A stretch of 64,000 nucleotides of DNA, from assembly GCF_025398735.1 (NCBI RefSeq), contig NZ_CP104694.1:1823001-1887000 (forward strand). Reading direction: 5' to 3'. Source of the DNA: Tahibacter amnicola. GTDB lineage: Bacteria; Pseudomonadota; Gammaproteobacteria; Xanthomonadales; Rhodanobacteraceae. The translations under genes were made by a program, and so were the position numbers. Shown here piece by piece: positions 17,464-26,431 of this stretch. How positions within the stretch are numbered: the stretch's first letter is position 1; every line of letters begins with the position of its first letter. A model generated the notes under the pieces. The model saw only the letters and a program-made list of their open reading frames with translations, made no database searches and was not told where the DNA came from.

Positions 17464-18859
17464 GGTTGTCTCCCGGCGAAAGCAGGATGATCCAGAGCAT
17501 CAGCCCCAGGACGACGCCGCGGACGACAGCCGGCAGCGTGGCGACCACGCGCTGCAGGTCGCGTTCGCGCATCAGCCATTGGACGGCGACGACCGCGACA
17601 AATACCAGCAGAGCCAGGTGCTGCGCCGGACGTGTCGTCAACGCATCCGCGATGGCGCCGAAAGGACTGAACAGGCGGTGATGCAGTTCCCAGCCGGTCT
17701 GCAGGCTGCCGGCTCGGAACCACAGCCAGGCGTAGACGGCGCCCAGCAGCGTCACCATGCCATAGGCAAAGCGCGCCAGTGCGCCGTCGTCGTAACGCGC
17801 GAACCAGGTTTCACGCAAGGCGCGCTCCAGCGCCAGGAACAGGCCGTGGAGGCCGCCCCAGATGACGAAGGTCCAGGCTGCGCCGTGCCACAGGCCGCCG
17901 ATCAGCATCGTCAGCATCAGGTTGCGGTAGGTCCGCCATCGGCCGCCGCGATTGCCGCCCAGGGACACGTAGAGGTAGTCACGCAGCCAGCTCGACAGGG
18001 AGATGTGCCAGCGGCGCCAGAAATCCGAGAATCCGATGGCCGCATAGGGACTGCGGAAATTGATCGGCAGCGAAAAGCCCAGCGCCAGAGCCGCACCGAT
18101 GGCGCACGTGGAATAGCCGGCGAAGTCGCAGAAGATCTGGCCGCTGAAGGCGAGCAGGCCGATCCAGGCATCCGCAGTGCCCGCCTCGGTAGGCGTCTTG
18201 AACAGGGCATCGGCGACGGGCGCGAACACCGCATCGGCCAGGGCGACCTTCTGGAACAGGCCGATCACCAGGAGTGACAGCCCCAGGCCAAGGCCTTCCA
18301 CGGTCGAGCGGCGCGCCGTTTCGATCTGGTCACGCATCTGGGTCCAGCGCACGATCGGGCCGGCAACCAGCTGAGGAAAGAACGCCACGTAGAGCGCGTA
18401 GTCGCGCCAGTTTCCGGTCGGCGCGAATTTGCGCCGGTACACGTCAATGCAGTACGAGACCGAGTGAAACGTGTAGAACGAGATACCGATCGGCAGGATG
18501 ATGCCCAGCGGCGGCGGCTTGTACGTGATGCCGACGACCGCCAGCAGTTGCGCGAGGTTGTCGAGCAGGAACCCGCTGTACTTGAAATAGCCGAGCACAC
18601 CGAAGTTGAGCAGCAGCGTCAGGACCAGCCAGGTGCGCCGGCGACGGGGATCCTCCTGCGCATCGATGCGCCGGGCGATCCACCAGTCCAGTGTCGTCGA
18701 ACCGGCCAGCAGCAGAAGGAACGGCGGATTCCAGGCGGCATAGAACGCGTAGCTGGCCACCAGCAGCACGTTCTTGCGCCACGACCACGCGCCCACCGCG
18801 TTGTAGACGAGGAGGACGATGGCGAAGAACAGCAGGAAGGTGAAGGAGTCGAACTGCAT
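17438..18859 (-). CDS. MBOAT family O-acyltransferase (AlgI/DltB-like)
   Basis: This 473-residue membrane protein with about ten or more transmembrane segments belongs to the membrane-bound O-acyltransferase family. Typical features are WNPPFLLLLAGSTTLDWW near the N-terminus, SFYTFHSVSYCIDVYR, the FSDFWRRWHISLSSWLRDYLY motif, and the catalytic His325 in GGLWHGAAWTF. It resembles AlgI, which passes acetyl groups to periplasmic alginate, but no polysaccharide operon is present here, so the substrate is open. It is translated together with the downstream SGNH-like protein. It starts at the ATG at 18859. Confidence 0.9.
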   Translation of the reverse strand: MQFDSFTFLLFFAIVLLVYNAVGAWSWRKNVLLVASYAFYAAWNPPFLLLLAGSTTLDWWIARRIDAQEDPRRRRTWLVLTLLLNFGVLGYFKYSGFLLDNLAQLLAVVGITYKPPPLGIILPIGISFYTFHSVSYCIDVYRRKFAPTGNWRDYALYVAFFPQLVAGPIVRWTQMRDQIETARRSTVEGLGLGLSLLVIGLFQKVALADAVFAPVADALFKTPTEAGTADAWIGLLAFSGQIFCDFAGYSTCAIGAALALGFSLPINFRSPYAAIGFSDFWRRWHISLSSWLRDYLYVSLGGNRGGRWRTYRNLMLTMLIGGLWHGAAWTFVIWGGLHGLFLALERALRETWFARYDDGALARFAYGMVTLLGAVYAWLWFRAGSLQTGWELHHRLFSPFGAIADALTTRPAQHLALLVFVAVVAVQWLMRERDLQRVVATLPAVVRGVVLGLMLWIILLSPGDNHAFIYFQF

Positions 18860-19057
18860 CGTGCGGCAACAGGGCGCCGCCGCAACGGCGGTACCGGCTC
18901 GAGTCAGGGAACGGTCGAGTATAGCGGTATCGGCGCCGCCGCGATGGCGTCATCCGGGGTTGGGGAGACGGTCCCTGCCGTCGGCGTATTCCGCGCCAGT
19001 GCACACACCGAAGACGCCATGCCAGGCCGATCGATCGGCGGCCTTCAAACGAAACGC

Positions 19058-19086
19058 TTGTACTCCGCAATCGACTTCGCTATATT
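19058..19086 (+). promoter_or_regulatory. Sigma-70 promoter of tRNA-Val
   Basis: TTGTAC (19058-19063) and TATATT (19081-19086) are separated by exactly 17 bases and lie 15 bases before the mature tRNA. This is a near-consensus promoter. Confidence 0.8.
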
Positions 19087-19101
19087 TCGCGCCCCTTCAA
19101 T

Positions 19102-19176
19102 GGGCGCGTAGCTCAGCGGTAGAGCACTACCTTGACATGGTAGGGGTCACAGGTTCGATCCCTGTCGCGCCCACCA
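19102..19176 (+). tRNA. tRNA-Val (GAC)
   Basis: The 75-base cloverleaf has acceptor arms GGGCGCG/CGCGCCC, discriminator A and an encoded CCA. The D-arm contains AGCTCAGCGGTAGAGC, the anticodon loop carries GAC within CTACC-TTGACAT-GGTAG, and the T-arm contains AGGTTCGATCCCT. It is a single tRNA gene. Confidence 0.98.
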
Positions 19177-19190
19177 AGACATCAGTCTTC

Positions 19191-19220
19191 GACAAACGCC
19201 GGCGGAAGCCGGCGTTTGTC
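19191..19220. terminator. Hairpin after tRNA-Val, probable terminator
   Basis: A perfect 13-bp stem, GACAAACGCCGGC / GCCGGCGTTTGTC, closes a GGAA loop 14 bases after the tRNA. The T-tract is poor (GTTCTGG), so it may work as a processing or Rho-assisted end. Confidence 0.6.
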
Positions 19221-19490
19221 GTTCTGGTCACCGTCAACTCCGCTGCGGTGCCCCAGTCATCTTCCGTGTCGGACGCCAGGACCGGAGTTTCCCGAGTCGT
19301 GCGCCGCGCGCAAATTCGCCGGTTTCGGTGGCGAGCGGACGGGGCCGGCGCAGAGGGAATGAGCGCTATACGGCTACCGGATAGCCGGCTGGGTCTACTG
19401 GCCGATCATTTGTCCGCCGATAGATGGATGTTCCAACGCTGCTTTTGCGGACAATCGCGGGTTCTTAGCGCCGTAGTGTCCGAGGTAGTC
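19221..19490. other. Spacer between tRNA-Val and the TonB receptor gene
   Basis: This spacer of 270 bases (314 counting the hairpin) has no convincing gene. A small hairpin CGGCTA-CCGGA-TAGCCG is visible at 19371-19387. The promoter of the receptor gene should lie here, but I could not pick a clear one. Confidence 0.4.
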
Positions 19491-21602
19491 ATGCGTTCGA
19501 TCCTTTTCCTGACCATTGGCCTGGCTCTTTCCTCCCCGCTTCTGGCGGCGGACGCTGCAAACGAAATGGCGTCGACCGAGACGGTTGCCGCTGATTCTGC
19601 GTCCCCGGAGGCAGAAGGCGAGACCCCGCTGGAGGCGGTCCAGGTCACGGCGACGCGTGCGGCCAAGTCGAATTTCGAAGTGTCTGGCGCGGTTTCGGTC
19701 GTCGGTCAGGACGAAATCCGCGAGCGCGCGGCGCTGACGGTCGCGGACTACCTGCGCGCGCAGCCAGGCGCGTTCATCCAGGCGACCACGCCGGGCCAGG
19801 CGATTCCGATCGTTCGTGGTCTCAAGGGCTCGGAAGTGCTGCACATGGTGGATGGCTTCCGGCTCAACACCGCGTTCTTCCGCAATTCGCCCAATCAGTA
19901 TTTCGCGCTGGCTGATGCGCAGAATGTGGGCCAGATTGAGCTGGTGCGTGGTGCCTCGTCGACGTTGTACGGTTCCGATGCGATGGGCGGCGTCGTCCAG
20001 ATCCTGACACCGGAAGAGCGCTTCGAAGGCAATGACTGGGACGGCCGTGGGCGTGTTCGCGCCCAGTACACCACCGGCGATCTCTCACGCGTAACCCGCG
20101 TCACTGGTGCGGTAGGTCACGAGCGTTTCTCGATCTCCGCCGGCGTGACCGCGCAGGATGTCGGCGAGCGCCAGCTCGGCAAGGACAGCGATCGCGTGCC
20201 GCACACGGATCTCAGTGCCTGGGCGGCAGATGCCAAGATGTTGTGGGCGCCGGCCGAAGGGCATGAGCTGATGTTGTCGGCTCAATATCTTGAACAGCCG
20301 AAAACCCCGCGTATTGACGAACTCGTTGCCGGTTTCGGCCAGACCCGCCCGAATTCAGTCGAGTTCTACTTCCAGCCCCAGGAGCGCCAGTTCGCCCAGG
20401 CCCGCTACACGATCGTGGCGGACGCCGGCTGGTTTGACCGCGCCGAATTCCACCTGGGCTACCAGAAGATTGTCGATGATCGCCGTACGCGCGAATTCGG
20501 CACGGTGAACCGCGAGCTGGAGCAGAACGCCAGCCGCCTGCGTGGCGCCACCGCGGCTTTCAACAAGGAAATTGGCAACCACGCGCTGGTCTATGGCGTC
20601 GAAGCCTATTACGACACGATCGACAGCGCCCGCCAGCGCCTGAATCTCAATTCGGGTGCCTTGACCGTGCGCTCACCGCGCTTCCCGGACGGTTCGACCA
20701 TGGACAGCTGGGCGTTCTACCTCAATGACAGCATCTCGCTGGCGCCGCGCTGGCAGCTGGATATTGGCGGCCGCTACAGCAAGTTCGATATCGAACTGCC
20801 GGCCAACGCGCAAGGTGTCGGCGTGAAGCTGGAGCCGGACGACCTCACCGGCAGCGCCGGGCTGACTTTTCGTGCCACCGACGTGGTGCACATTGTCAGC
20901 AATATCGGCCGCGGCTTTCGCGCGCCGAACGTTTTCGATCTGGGCATCTTCGGTGACCGCCCGAGCAACCGTTTTGCCATTCCGAATGCGGATCTGGCGC
21001 CTGAAACCGTCGTGACGTGGGACCTCGGCGTGAAATGGGACCAGCCAGGCTGGCAGGCGGAAGCCTTCGTGTGGAAGTCGCGCTACAAGGACAAGATCAC
21101 GTCCGTGGAAACGGGTGAGCTGACTGAATCGGGCCGGATCATCGTGACCAACCGCAACGTCACCGAGCTGGATCTCTGGGGCGTGGAGGCCGGGCTGCGC
21201 TGGTACATGAGCCCGTCGACCGAGGTGTTCGGCGTGCTCAACTACACGCGGGGCGAAGAAACCTATGCGGGCGATTCCTACGACGCGGACCGCATTCCGC
21301 CGCTCAATGGCCGGGTGGGCGTGCTCCATCGCCTCACGGGCGCGGTTTCTGTGGAAGGTTACGCCCTCTACGCGGCGCGCCAGGATCGCCTGAGCCCGCG
21401 CGACGAAACGGATCCGCGTGTCAATCCCGCCGGTACTGCGGGCTGGAACACGCTGAACGCGCGCCTGGCCTGGGATTTCGCCGACCAGGCAACCCTCGGC
21501 CTGCGTCTGGAAAACCTGGCTGACCGCCGCTACCGCGAGCATGGCTCGGGCCTGGACGAGATGGGTCGCAGCGCGACCGTTACCCTCGACTGGGCGTTCT
21601 GA
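19491..21602 (+). CDS. TonB-dependent outer-membrane receptor
   Basis: This 703-residue outer-membrane receptor has a signal peptide ending near LLAADA, a TonB-box-like ETPLEAVQVTATRA, and a plug domain with DYLRAQPGAFIQ and VRGASSTLYGSDAMGGVVQIL. A 22-strand-type barrel follows, including NIGRGFRAPNVFDLG and ending LDWAF. The plug and barrel motifs match classical iron-complex, heme or cobalamin receptors more than the Oar type, but the ligand cannot be named. The ATG at 19491 is chosen because it begins the signal peptide and follows CGAGGT. The open frame reaches much further upstream through the tRNA-Val gene, which cannot be coding. It has no visible partner gene. Confidence 0.9.
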   Translation: MRSILFLTIGLALSSPLLAADAANEMASTETVAADSASPEAEGETPLEAVQVTATRAAKSNFEVSGAVSVVGQDEIRERAALTVADYLRAQPGAFIQATTPGQAIPIVRGLKGSEVLHMVDGFRLNTAFFRNSPNQYFALADAQNVGQIELVRGASSTLYGSDAMGGVVQILTPEERFEGNDWDGRGRVRAQYTTGDLSRVTRVTGAVGHERFSISAGVTAQDVGERQLGKDSDRVPHTDLSAWAADAKMLWAPAEGHELMLSAQYLEQPKTPRIDELVAGFGQTRPNSVEFYFQPQERQFAQARYTIVADAGWFDRAEFHLGYQKIVDDRRTREFGTVNRELEQNASRLRGATAAFNKEIGNHALVYGVEAYYDTIDSARQRLNLNSGALTVRSPRFPDGSTMDSWAFYLNDSISLAPRWQLDIGGRYSKFDIELPANAQGVGVKLEPDDLTGSAGLTFRATDVVHIVSNIGRGFRAPNVFDLGIFGDRPSNRFAIPNADLAPETVVTWDLGVKWDQPGWQAEAFVWKSRYKDKITSVETGELTESGRIIVTNRNVTELDLWGVEAGLRWYMSPSTEVFGVLNYTRGEETYAGDSYDADRIPPLNGRVGVLHRLTGAVSVEGYALYAARQDRLSPRDETDPRVNPAGTAGWNTLNARLAWDFADQATLGLRLENLADRRYREHGSGLDEMGRSATVTLDWAF

Positions 21603-21620
21603 TCGCCGGAAAATCCCTCG

Positions 21621-21645
21621 CGCGCCGGGCGACCGGCCCGGTGCG
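21621..21645 (+). terminator. GC-rich hairpin after the TonB receptor gene
   Basis: CGCGCCGGGC pairs with GCCCGGTGCG (one G-T pair) around a short GACCG loop, 18 bases after the stop. It has no T-tract and is directly followed by the -35 box of the next promoter, so termination here is plausible but unproven. Confidence 0.45.
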
Positions 21646-21647
21646 CG

Positions 21648-21676
21648 TTGACAGGGTCCGTTTCATCTTTTAGCGT
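21648..21676 (+). promoter_or_regulatory. Promoter of the thrS-pheT translation operon
   Basis: A consensus TTGACA (21648-21653) is followed after exactly 17 bases by TAGCGT (21671-21676). Transcription from here would give a leader of about 190 bases before thrS that contains the short ORF and the terminator hairpin listed next. Confidence 0.65.
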
Positions 21677-21757
21677 TCCGCGTCCCGGGAGCCTGATCTG
21701 GCTGGCCCCCCGATGCAGTCAAGGTGGCCCGCGGTAATCGCCGGTCGAGGGTGTGAC

Positions 21758-21784
21758 ATGAGCACGCGAACTTTCTTCCGCTGA
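21758..21784 (+). CDS. Putative eight-residue leader peptide upstream of thrS
   Basis: An ATG at 21758 with GAGG upstream (CGAGGGTGTGAC) opens MSTRTFFR and a TGA stop. It lies between the putative operon promoter and a terminator-like hairpin 42 bases before thrS. Two Thr and two adjacent Phe codons are of interest because thrS, pheS and pheT lie downstream. Its stop codon overlaps CTGATC, which can pair with GATCAG at the foot of the terminator. This layout resembles ribosome-mediated attenuation, but so short a peptide may be chance. Conservation in relatives would decide. Confidence 0.35.
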   Translation: MSTRTFFR

Positions 21785-21810
21785 TCCCCATCGCTGAGCC
21801 ACCCCGATCA

Positions 21811-21830
21811 GGGCGCTCGGCGCCCTTTTT
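21811..21830 (+). terminator. Terminator/attenuator in the thrS leader
   Basis: GGGCGC-TCG-GCGCCC is followed by five Ts and lies 41 bases before the thrS ATG. No promoter fits between it and thrS, so it must be read through for thrS expression, which suggests an attenuator. CTGAGC at 21794-21799 could pair with GCTCGG across the loop as a competing structure. Confidence 0.65.
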
Positions 21831-21871
21831 ATTGCCGCGGCGCCCGGCGCGCGGTATCCAAGGTATCTCCC

Positions 21872-23776
21872 ATGATCCAGATTACGCTTCCCGATGGCAG
21901 CAAGCGCCCGTTCGAGGCCGCTGTCACGGTCCAGGACGTCGCCGCGTCGATCGGCCCTGGTCTCGCAAAATCGGCGCTGGCCGGAAAAGTCGACGGAAAA
22001 CTGGTCGATACGTCATTCACGATCGATCGTGACGTCAACCTCGAGATCGTCACGGAGAAGCATCCCGACGCGCTCGAAGTGATCCGGCACTCCACGGCAC
22101 ACCTGCTGGCACAGGCGACGCAGCGGCTGTTTCCCGATACGCAGGTCACCATTGGCCCGGTGGTCGACAACGGCTTCTATTACGACTTTGCCCGGAAAAC
22201 GGCGTTCACGCCGGAAGATCTCGACAAGATCGAAGCCGAAATGAAGAAGATCGCCGCCGAGGGCATGCCGGTCACGCGCTCGGTGATGCAGCGCGACGAG
22301 GCGGTGCAGTTCTTCCGCGGCAAGGGTGAGCAGTACAAGGCGGAGATCATCGAATCGATTCCGTCGAACGAGGATCTCTCGCTCTATGCGCAGGGCGAGT
22401 TCATCGACCTGTGCCGTGGCCCGCACGTCCCCAATACCAACAAACTCAAGGCTTTCAAGCTGATGAAGGTCGCCGGCGCCTATTGGCGCGGCGACGCCAA
22501 GAACGAGATGCTCCAGCGCGTCTACGGGACGGCCTGGCTGAATGATAAGGACCTGAAAGCCTACCTGACCCAGCTGGAAGAGGCCGAAAAGCGCGATCAC
22601 CGCAAGATCGGCAAGGCCATGGATCTGTTCCACCTTCAGGAAGAGGCGCCGGGCCTGATCTTCTGGCATCCCAAGGGCTGGTCGATCTGGCAGGTGGTCG
22701 AGCAGTACATGCGCAAGGTTTACCGGGACAACGGCTACCAGGAAGTGCGCTGCCCGCAGATCCTGGACAAGTCGCTCTGGGAAAAGACGGGTCACTGGGA
22801 AAACTACCGCGAGAACATGTTCACGACCGGCTCGGAAAACCGCGATTACGCGGTCAAGCCGATGAATTGCCCCGGTCACGTGATGATCTACAACCACGGT
22901 CTGCACAGCTACAAGGAGCTGCCGATCCGTTACGGCGAGTTCGGCGCCTGCCATCGCAACGAGCCGTCGGGCGCCCTCCACGGCATTCTGCGGGTGAGGG
23001 GATTCACCCAGGACGACGGCCACATTTTCTGCCTGGAATCGCAGATCGAGTCGGAAGTGACCGCGTTTCACCGCCAGGCCATGCAGGTCTACACGGATTT
23101 CGGCTTCAGCGACATCGCGCTCAAGATTGCCCTGCGTCCGGAAAAGCGCATCGGCAGCGATGAGGTCTGGGATCGTGCCGAGGAGGCGCTGCGCTCGGCC
23201 CTTCGCGCCTGCGGGGTGGAGTGGCAGGAGCTGCCGGGCGAGGGGGCGTTCTACGGGCCCAAGATCGAGTACCACATGCGGGACTCCATCGGCCGTGCCT
23301 GGCAGGTGGGCACGATGCAGGTCGACTTCTTCATGCCCGGCCGCCTGGGTGCCGAGTACGTCGGCGAGGATTCGTCCCGCCATACCCCGGTCATGCTGCA
23401 CCGGGCGATCGTGGGCTCGCTGGAGCGTTTCATTGGCGTCCTGATCGAGCATCATGCCGGTAATTTCCCGGCCTGGCTGGCTCCGGTGCAGGCCGTGGTG
23501 ATGAATATCACCGACGCCCAGGCCGATTACGTCCGCGAGGTGGCGCAAACCCTTGTAAAGCAAGGTTTCCGGGTTGAGGCGGATTTGCGCAACGAGAAGA
23601 TCGGCTATAAAATCCGCGAGCACACGCTGCAAAAGGTTCCGTATCTCCTCGTGGTCGGTGACCGCGAGAGGGATAATGGAGCCGTTTCTGTGCGTGTGCG
23701 GACCGGCGAAGACCTCGGCTCGATGAGCGTGGAAGAGTTCGCCGTCCGCCTTACGGACGAGTGCCGCCGCGGCTAG
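21872..23776 (+). CDS. thrS: ThrRS, threonyl-tRNA synthetase
   Basis: The 634-residue enzyme charges tRNA-Thr. The domains appear in the normal order: TGS domain (residues 1-61, [15 protein letters not shown]), the editing domain with [10 protein letters not shown] and [14 protein letters not shown], the class II catalytic core with [15 protein letters not shown] (zinc-binding Cys) and [16 protein letters not shown], motif 3 near [11 protein letters not shown], and the C-terminal anticodon-binding domain. It heads the operon thrS-infC-rpmI-rplT-pheS-pheT-ihfA-merR. The leader upstream suggests attenuation control. In E. coli ThrRS also represses its own translation through an operator that mimics tRNA; no such element was recognised here. 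Confidence 0.97.
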   Translation: MIQITLPDGSKRPFEAAVTVQDVAASIGPGLAKSALAGKVDGKLVDTSFTIDRDVNLEIVTEKHPDALEVIRHSTAHLLAQATQRLFPDTQVTIGPVVDNGFYYDFARKTAFTPEDLDKIEAEMKKIAAEGMPVTRSVMQRDEAVQFFRGKGEQYKAEIIESIPSNEDLSLYAQGEFIDLCRGPHVPNTNKLKAFKLMKVAGAYWRGDAKNEMLQRVYGTAWLNDKDLKAYLTQLEEAEKRDHRKIGKAMDLFHLQEEAPGLIFWHPKGWSIWQVVEQYMRKVYRDNGYQEVRCPQILDKSLWEKTGHWENYRENMFTTGSENRDYAVKPMNCPGHVMIYNHGLHSYKELPIRYGEFGACHRNEPSGALHGILRVRGFTQDDGHIFCLESQIESEVTAFHRQAMQVYTDFGFSDIALKIALRPEKRIGSDEVWDRAEEALRSALRACGVEWQELPGEGAFYGPKIEYHMRDSIGRAWQVGTMQVDFFMPGRLGAEYVGEDSSRHTPVMLHRAIVGSLERFIGVLIEHHAGNFPAWLAPVQAVVMNITDAQADYVREVAQTLVKQGFRVEADLRNEKIGYKIREHTLQKVPYLLVVGDRERDNGAVSVRVRTGEDLGSMSVEEFAVRLTDECRRG

Positions 23777-23822
23777 CCGGGCGGGCTCGACACTATTTGA
23801 GGATTGCTGGGAGGACGAAGGT

Positions 23823-24350
23823 ATCGCTGCCACCACCGAAAAGGCGAATCGTCGCAATCACGAGATACGCGTACCCCGCGTTCGCGTGATCGGTGCCGAC
23901 GGAGAGCAGGTTGGCGTGCTGTCGCGCGATGAAGCGCTGCGCATGGCCCAGGACCTGGAACTCGATCTGGTCGAGATCCAGCCCAACGCCGATCCGCCCG
24001 TCTGCCGCATCATGGACTTCGGCAAGTTCAAGTTCGAGATGCAGAAAAAGGCCCACGCGGCGAAGAAGAAGCAGAAGCAGATCGAGATCAAGGAACTCAA
24101 GTTCCGTCCCACGACGGACGAGGGTGACTACCAGGTCAAGTTGCGCAACATGAAGCGCTTCCTGATCGAGGGCGACAAGGTCAAGATCGTGATCCGCTTC
24201 AAGGGACGCGAAATGGCGCATACGGAGCTCGGCGAAGCGATGGTCAAGCGCATCGCGGCCGATATCGCCGAGGAAGCAGTGGTCGAGCAATATCCGCGGC
24301 TGGAAGGGCGACTGATGGTCATGATGATCGCCCCGAAGAAGAAGCAGTAA
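23823..24350 (+). CDS. infC: Translation initiation factor IF-3 with an AUC start codon
   Basis: IF-3 binds the 30S subunit, checks the start codon and keeps subunits apart. Starting at ATC 23823 gives 175 residues with the complete N-terminal domain ([21 protein letters not shown]), the lysine-rich linker ([20 protein letters not shown]) and the C-terminal domain. The ATC has a strong GGGAGG eight bases upstream. The nearest standard start, GTG at 23886, would cut off the N-terminal 21 residues and has no RBS. infC is known to start with a rare codon (AUU in E. coli) so that IF-3 limits its own synthesis; the AUC here fits that autoregulation. Confidence 0.93.
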   Translation: MAATTEKANRRNHEIRVPRVRVIGADGEQVGVLSRDEALRMAQDLELDLVEIQPNADPPVCRIMDFGKFKFEMQKKAHAAKKKQKQIEIKELKFRPTTDEGDYQVKLRNMKRFLIEGDKVKIVIRFKGREMAHTELGEAMVKRIAADIAEEAVVEQYPRLEGRLMVMMIAPKKKQ

Positions 24351-24645
24351 GGCGCCCAGAACGGCCTTGCAGAAGCAACAGCACCGGCCCTTGCGGGTCG
24401 GTGCCGAAGAACTCCGCCCTCGTGATAGACCTCGATGGCGGGGAGGCGTGACCGGTGGTGCCAGTGGCCTGCCGATCCGCACGAAAGTGAAGCCTCCGGC
24501 GGGTCATTCCGTCGCGGAGAAGCTGGGCCCCTGTCGGGGTGCGGTGCTTCCAGGGAACAGGTCTATACGCCGATTCGAGCAGGACGGAAAGCGTGGCGCC
24601 AGCCACCGCTCGGGTCAGTAACGAAAACTATCAATGGAGCAGATC
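24351..24645 (+). promoter_or_regulatory. Structured infC-rpmI spacer, candidate ribosomal-protein L20 control region
   Basis: The 295 bases between infC and rpmI are unusually long for this operon and hold no gene. Two hairpins are clear: a 10-bp stem at 24381-24404 (GCACCGGCCC / GGGTCGGTGC, TTGC loop) and an irregular stem at 24519-24550 (GAAGC and GCCCC arms with internal loops). Neither has a T-tract, so they are not plain terminators. In E. coli L20 represses rpmI-rplT by binding structures in this same interval. An equivalent leader here is an inference from position and structure. Confidence 0.5.
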
Positions 24646-24843
24646 ATGCCCAAAATGAAGACCAACCGGGCCGCTGCCAAGCGGTTCCGCAAGACGGCGT
24701 CCGGCAAGTTCAAGTGCGGCCACGCCTTCAAGAGCCACATCCTCACCAAGAAGTCGACCAAGCGTAAGCGCAACCTGCGCGGCACGAACCACGTTCGCGC
24801 CGAGGACGCCGGCCGCGTCGCACGCATGCTGCCGTATCTCTAA
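24646..24843 (+). CDS. rpmI: Ribosomal protein bL35
   Basis: This 65-residue, strongly basic protein of the large ribosomal subunit has the usual N-terminus [17 protein letters not shown] and the [18 protein letters not shown] core. The ATG at 24646 gives the exact family length and has GGAG six bases upstream; an ATG four codons earlier would overlap that RBS. It lies 15 bases before rplT. The two genes are expected to be co-regulated by L20 through the long spacer upstream. Confidence 0.97.
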   Translation: MPKMKTNRAAAKRFRKTASGKFKCGHAFKSHILTKKSTKRKRNLRGTNHVRAEDAGRVARMLPYL

Positions 24844-24858
24844 GGGGAGGAATAAAAA

Positions 24859-26329
<1,471 letters not shown>

Positions 26330-26431
26330 GCGACGGTGCGACAAGGTCGAGCGATTCCGCAGGCGCATGCCGCGCGCGGGATTGATCCGCGGAACCCACT
26401 GGCGGGATCTGGCCCGCCGACAGGATAGCGA

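Noticed and set aside
18819..19490. N-terminal extension of the TonB receptor frame to 18819
   Set aside because: It runs through tRNA-Val and its promoter, and the signal peptide begins at 19491.
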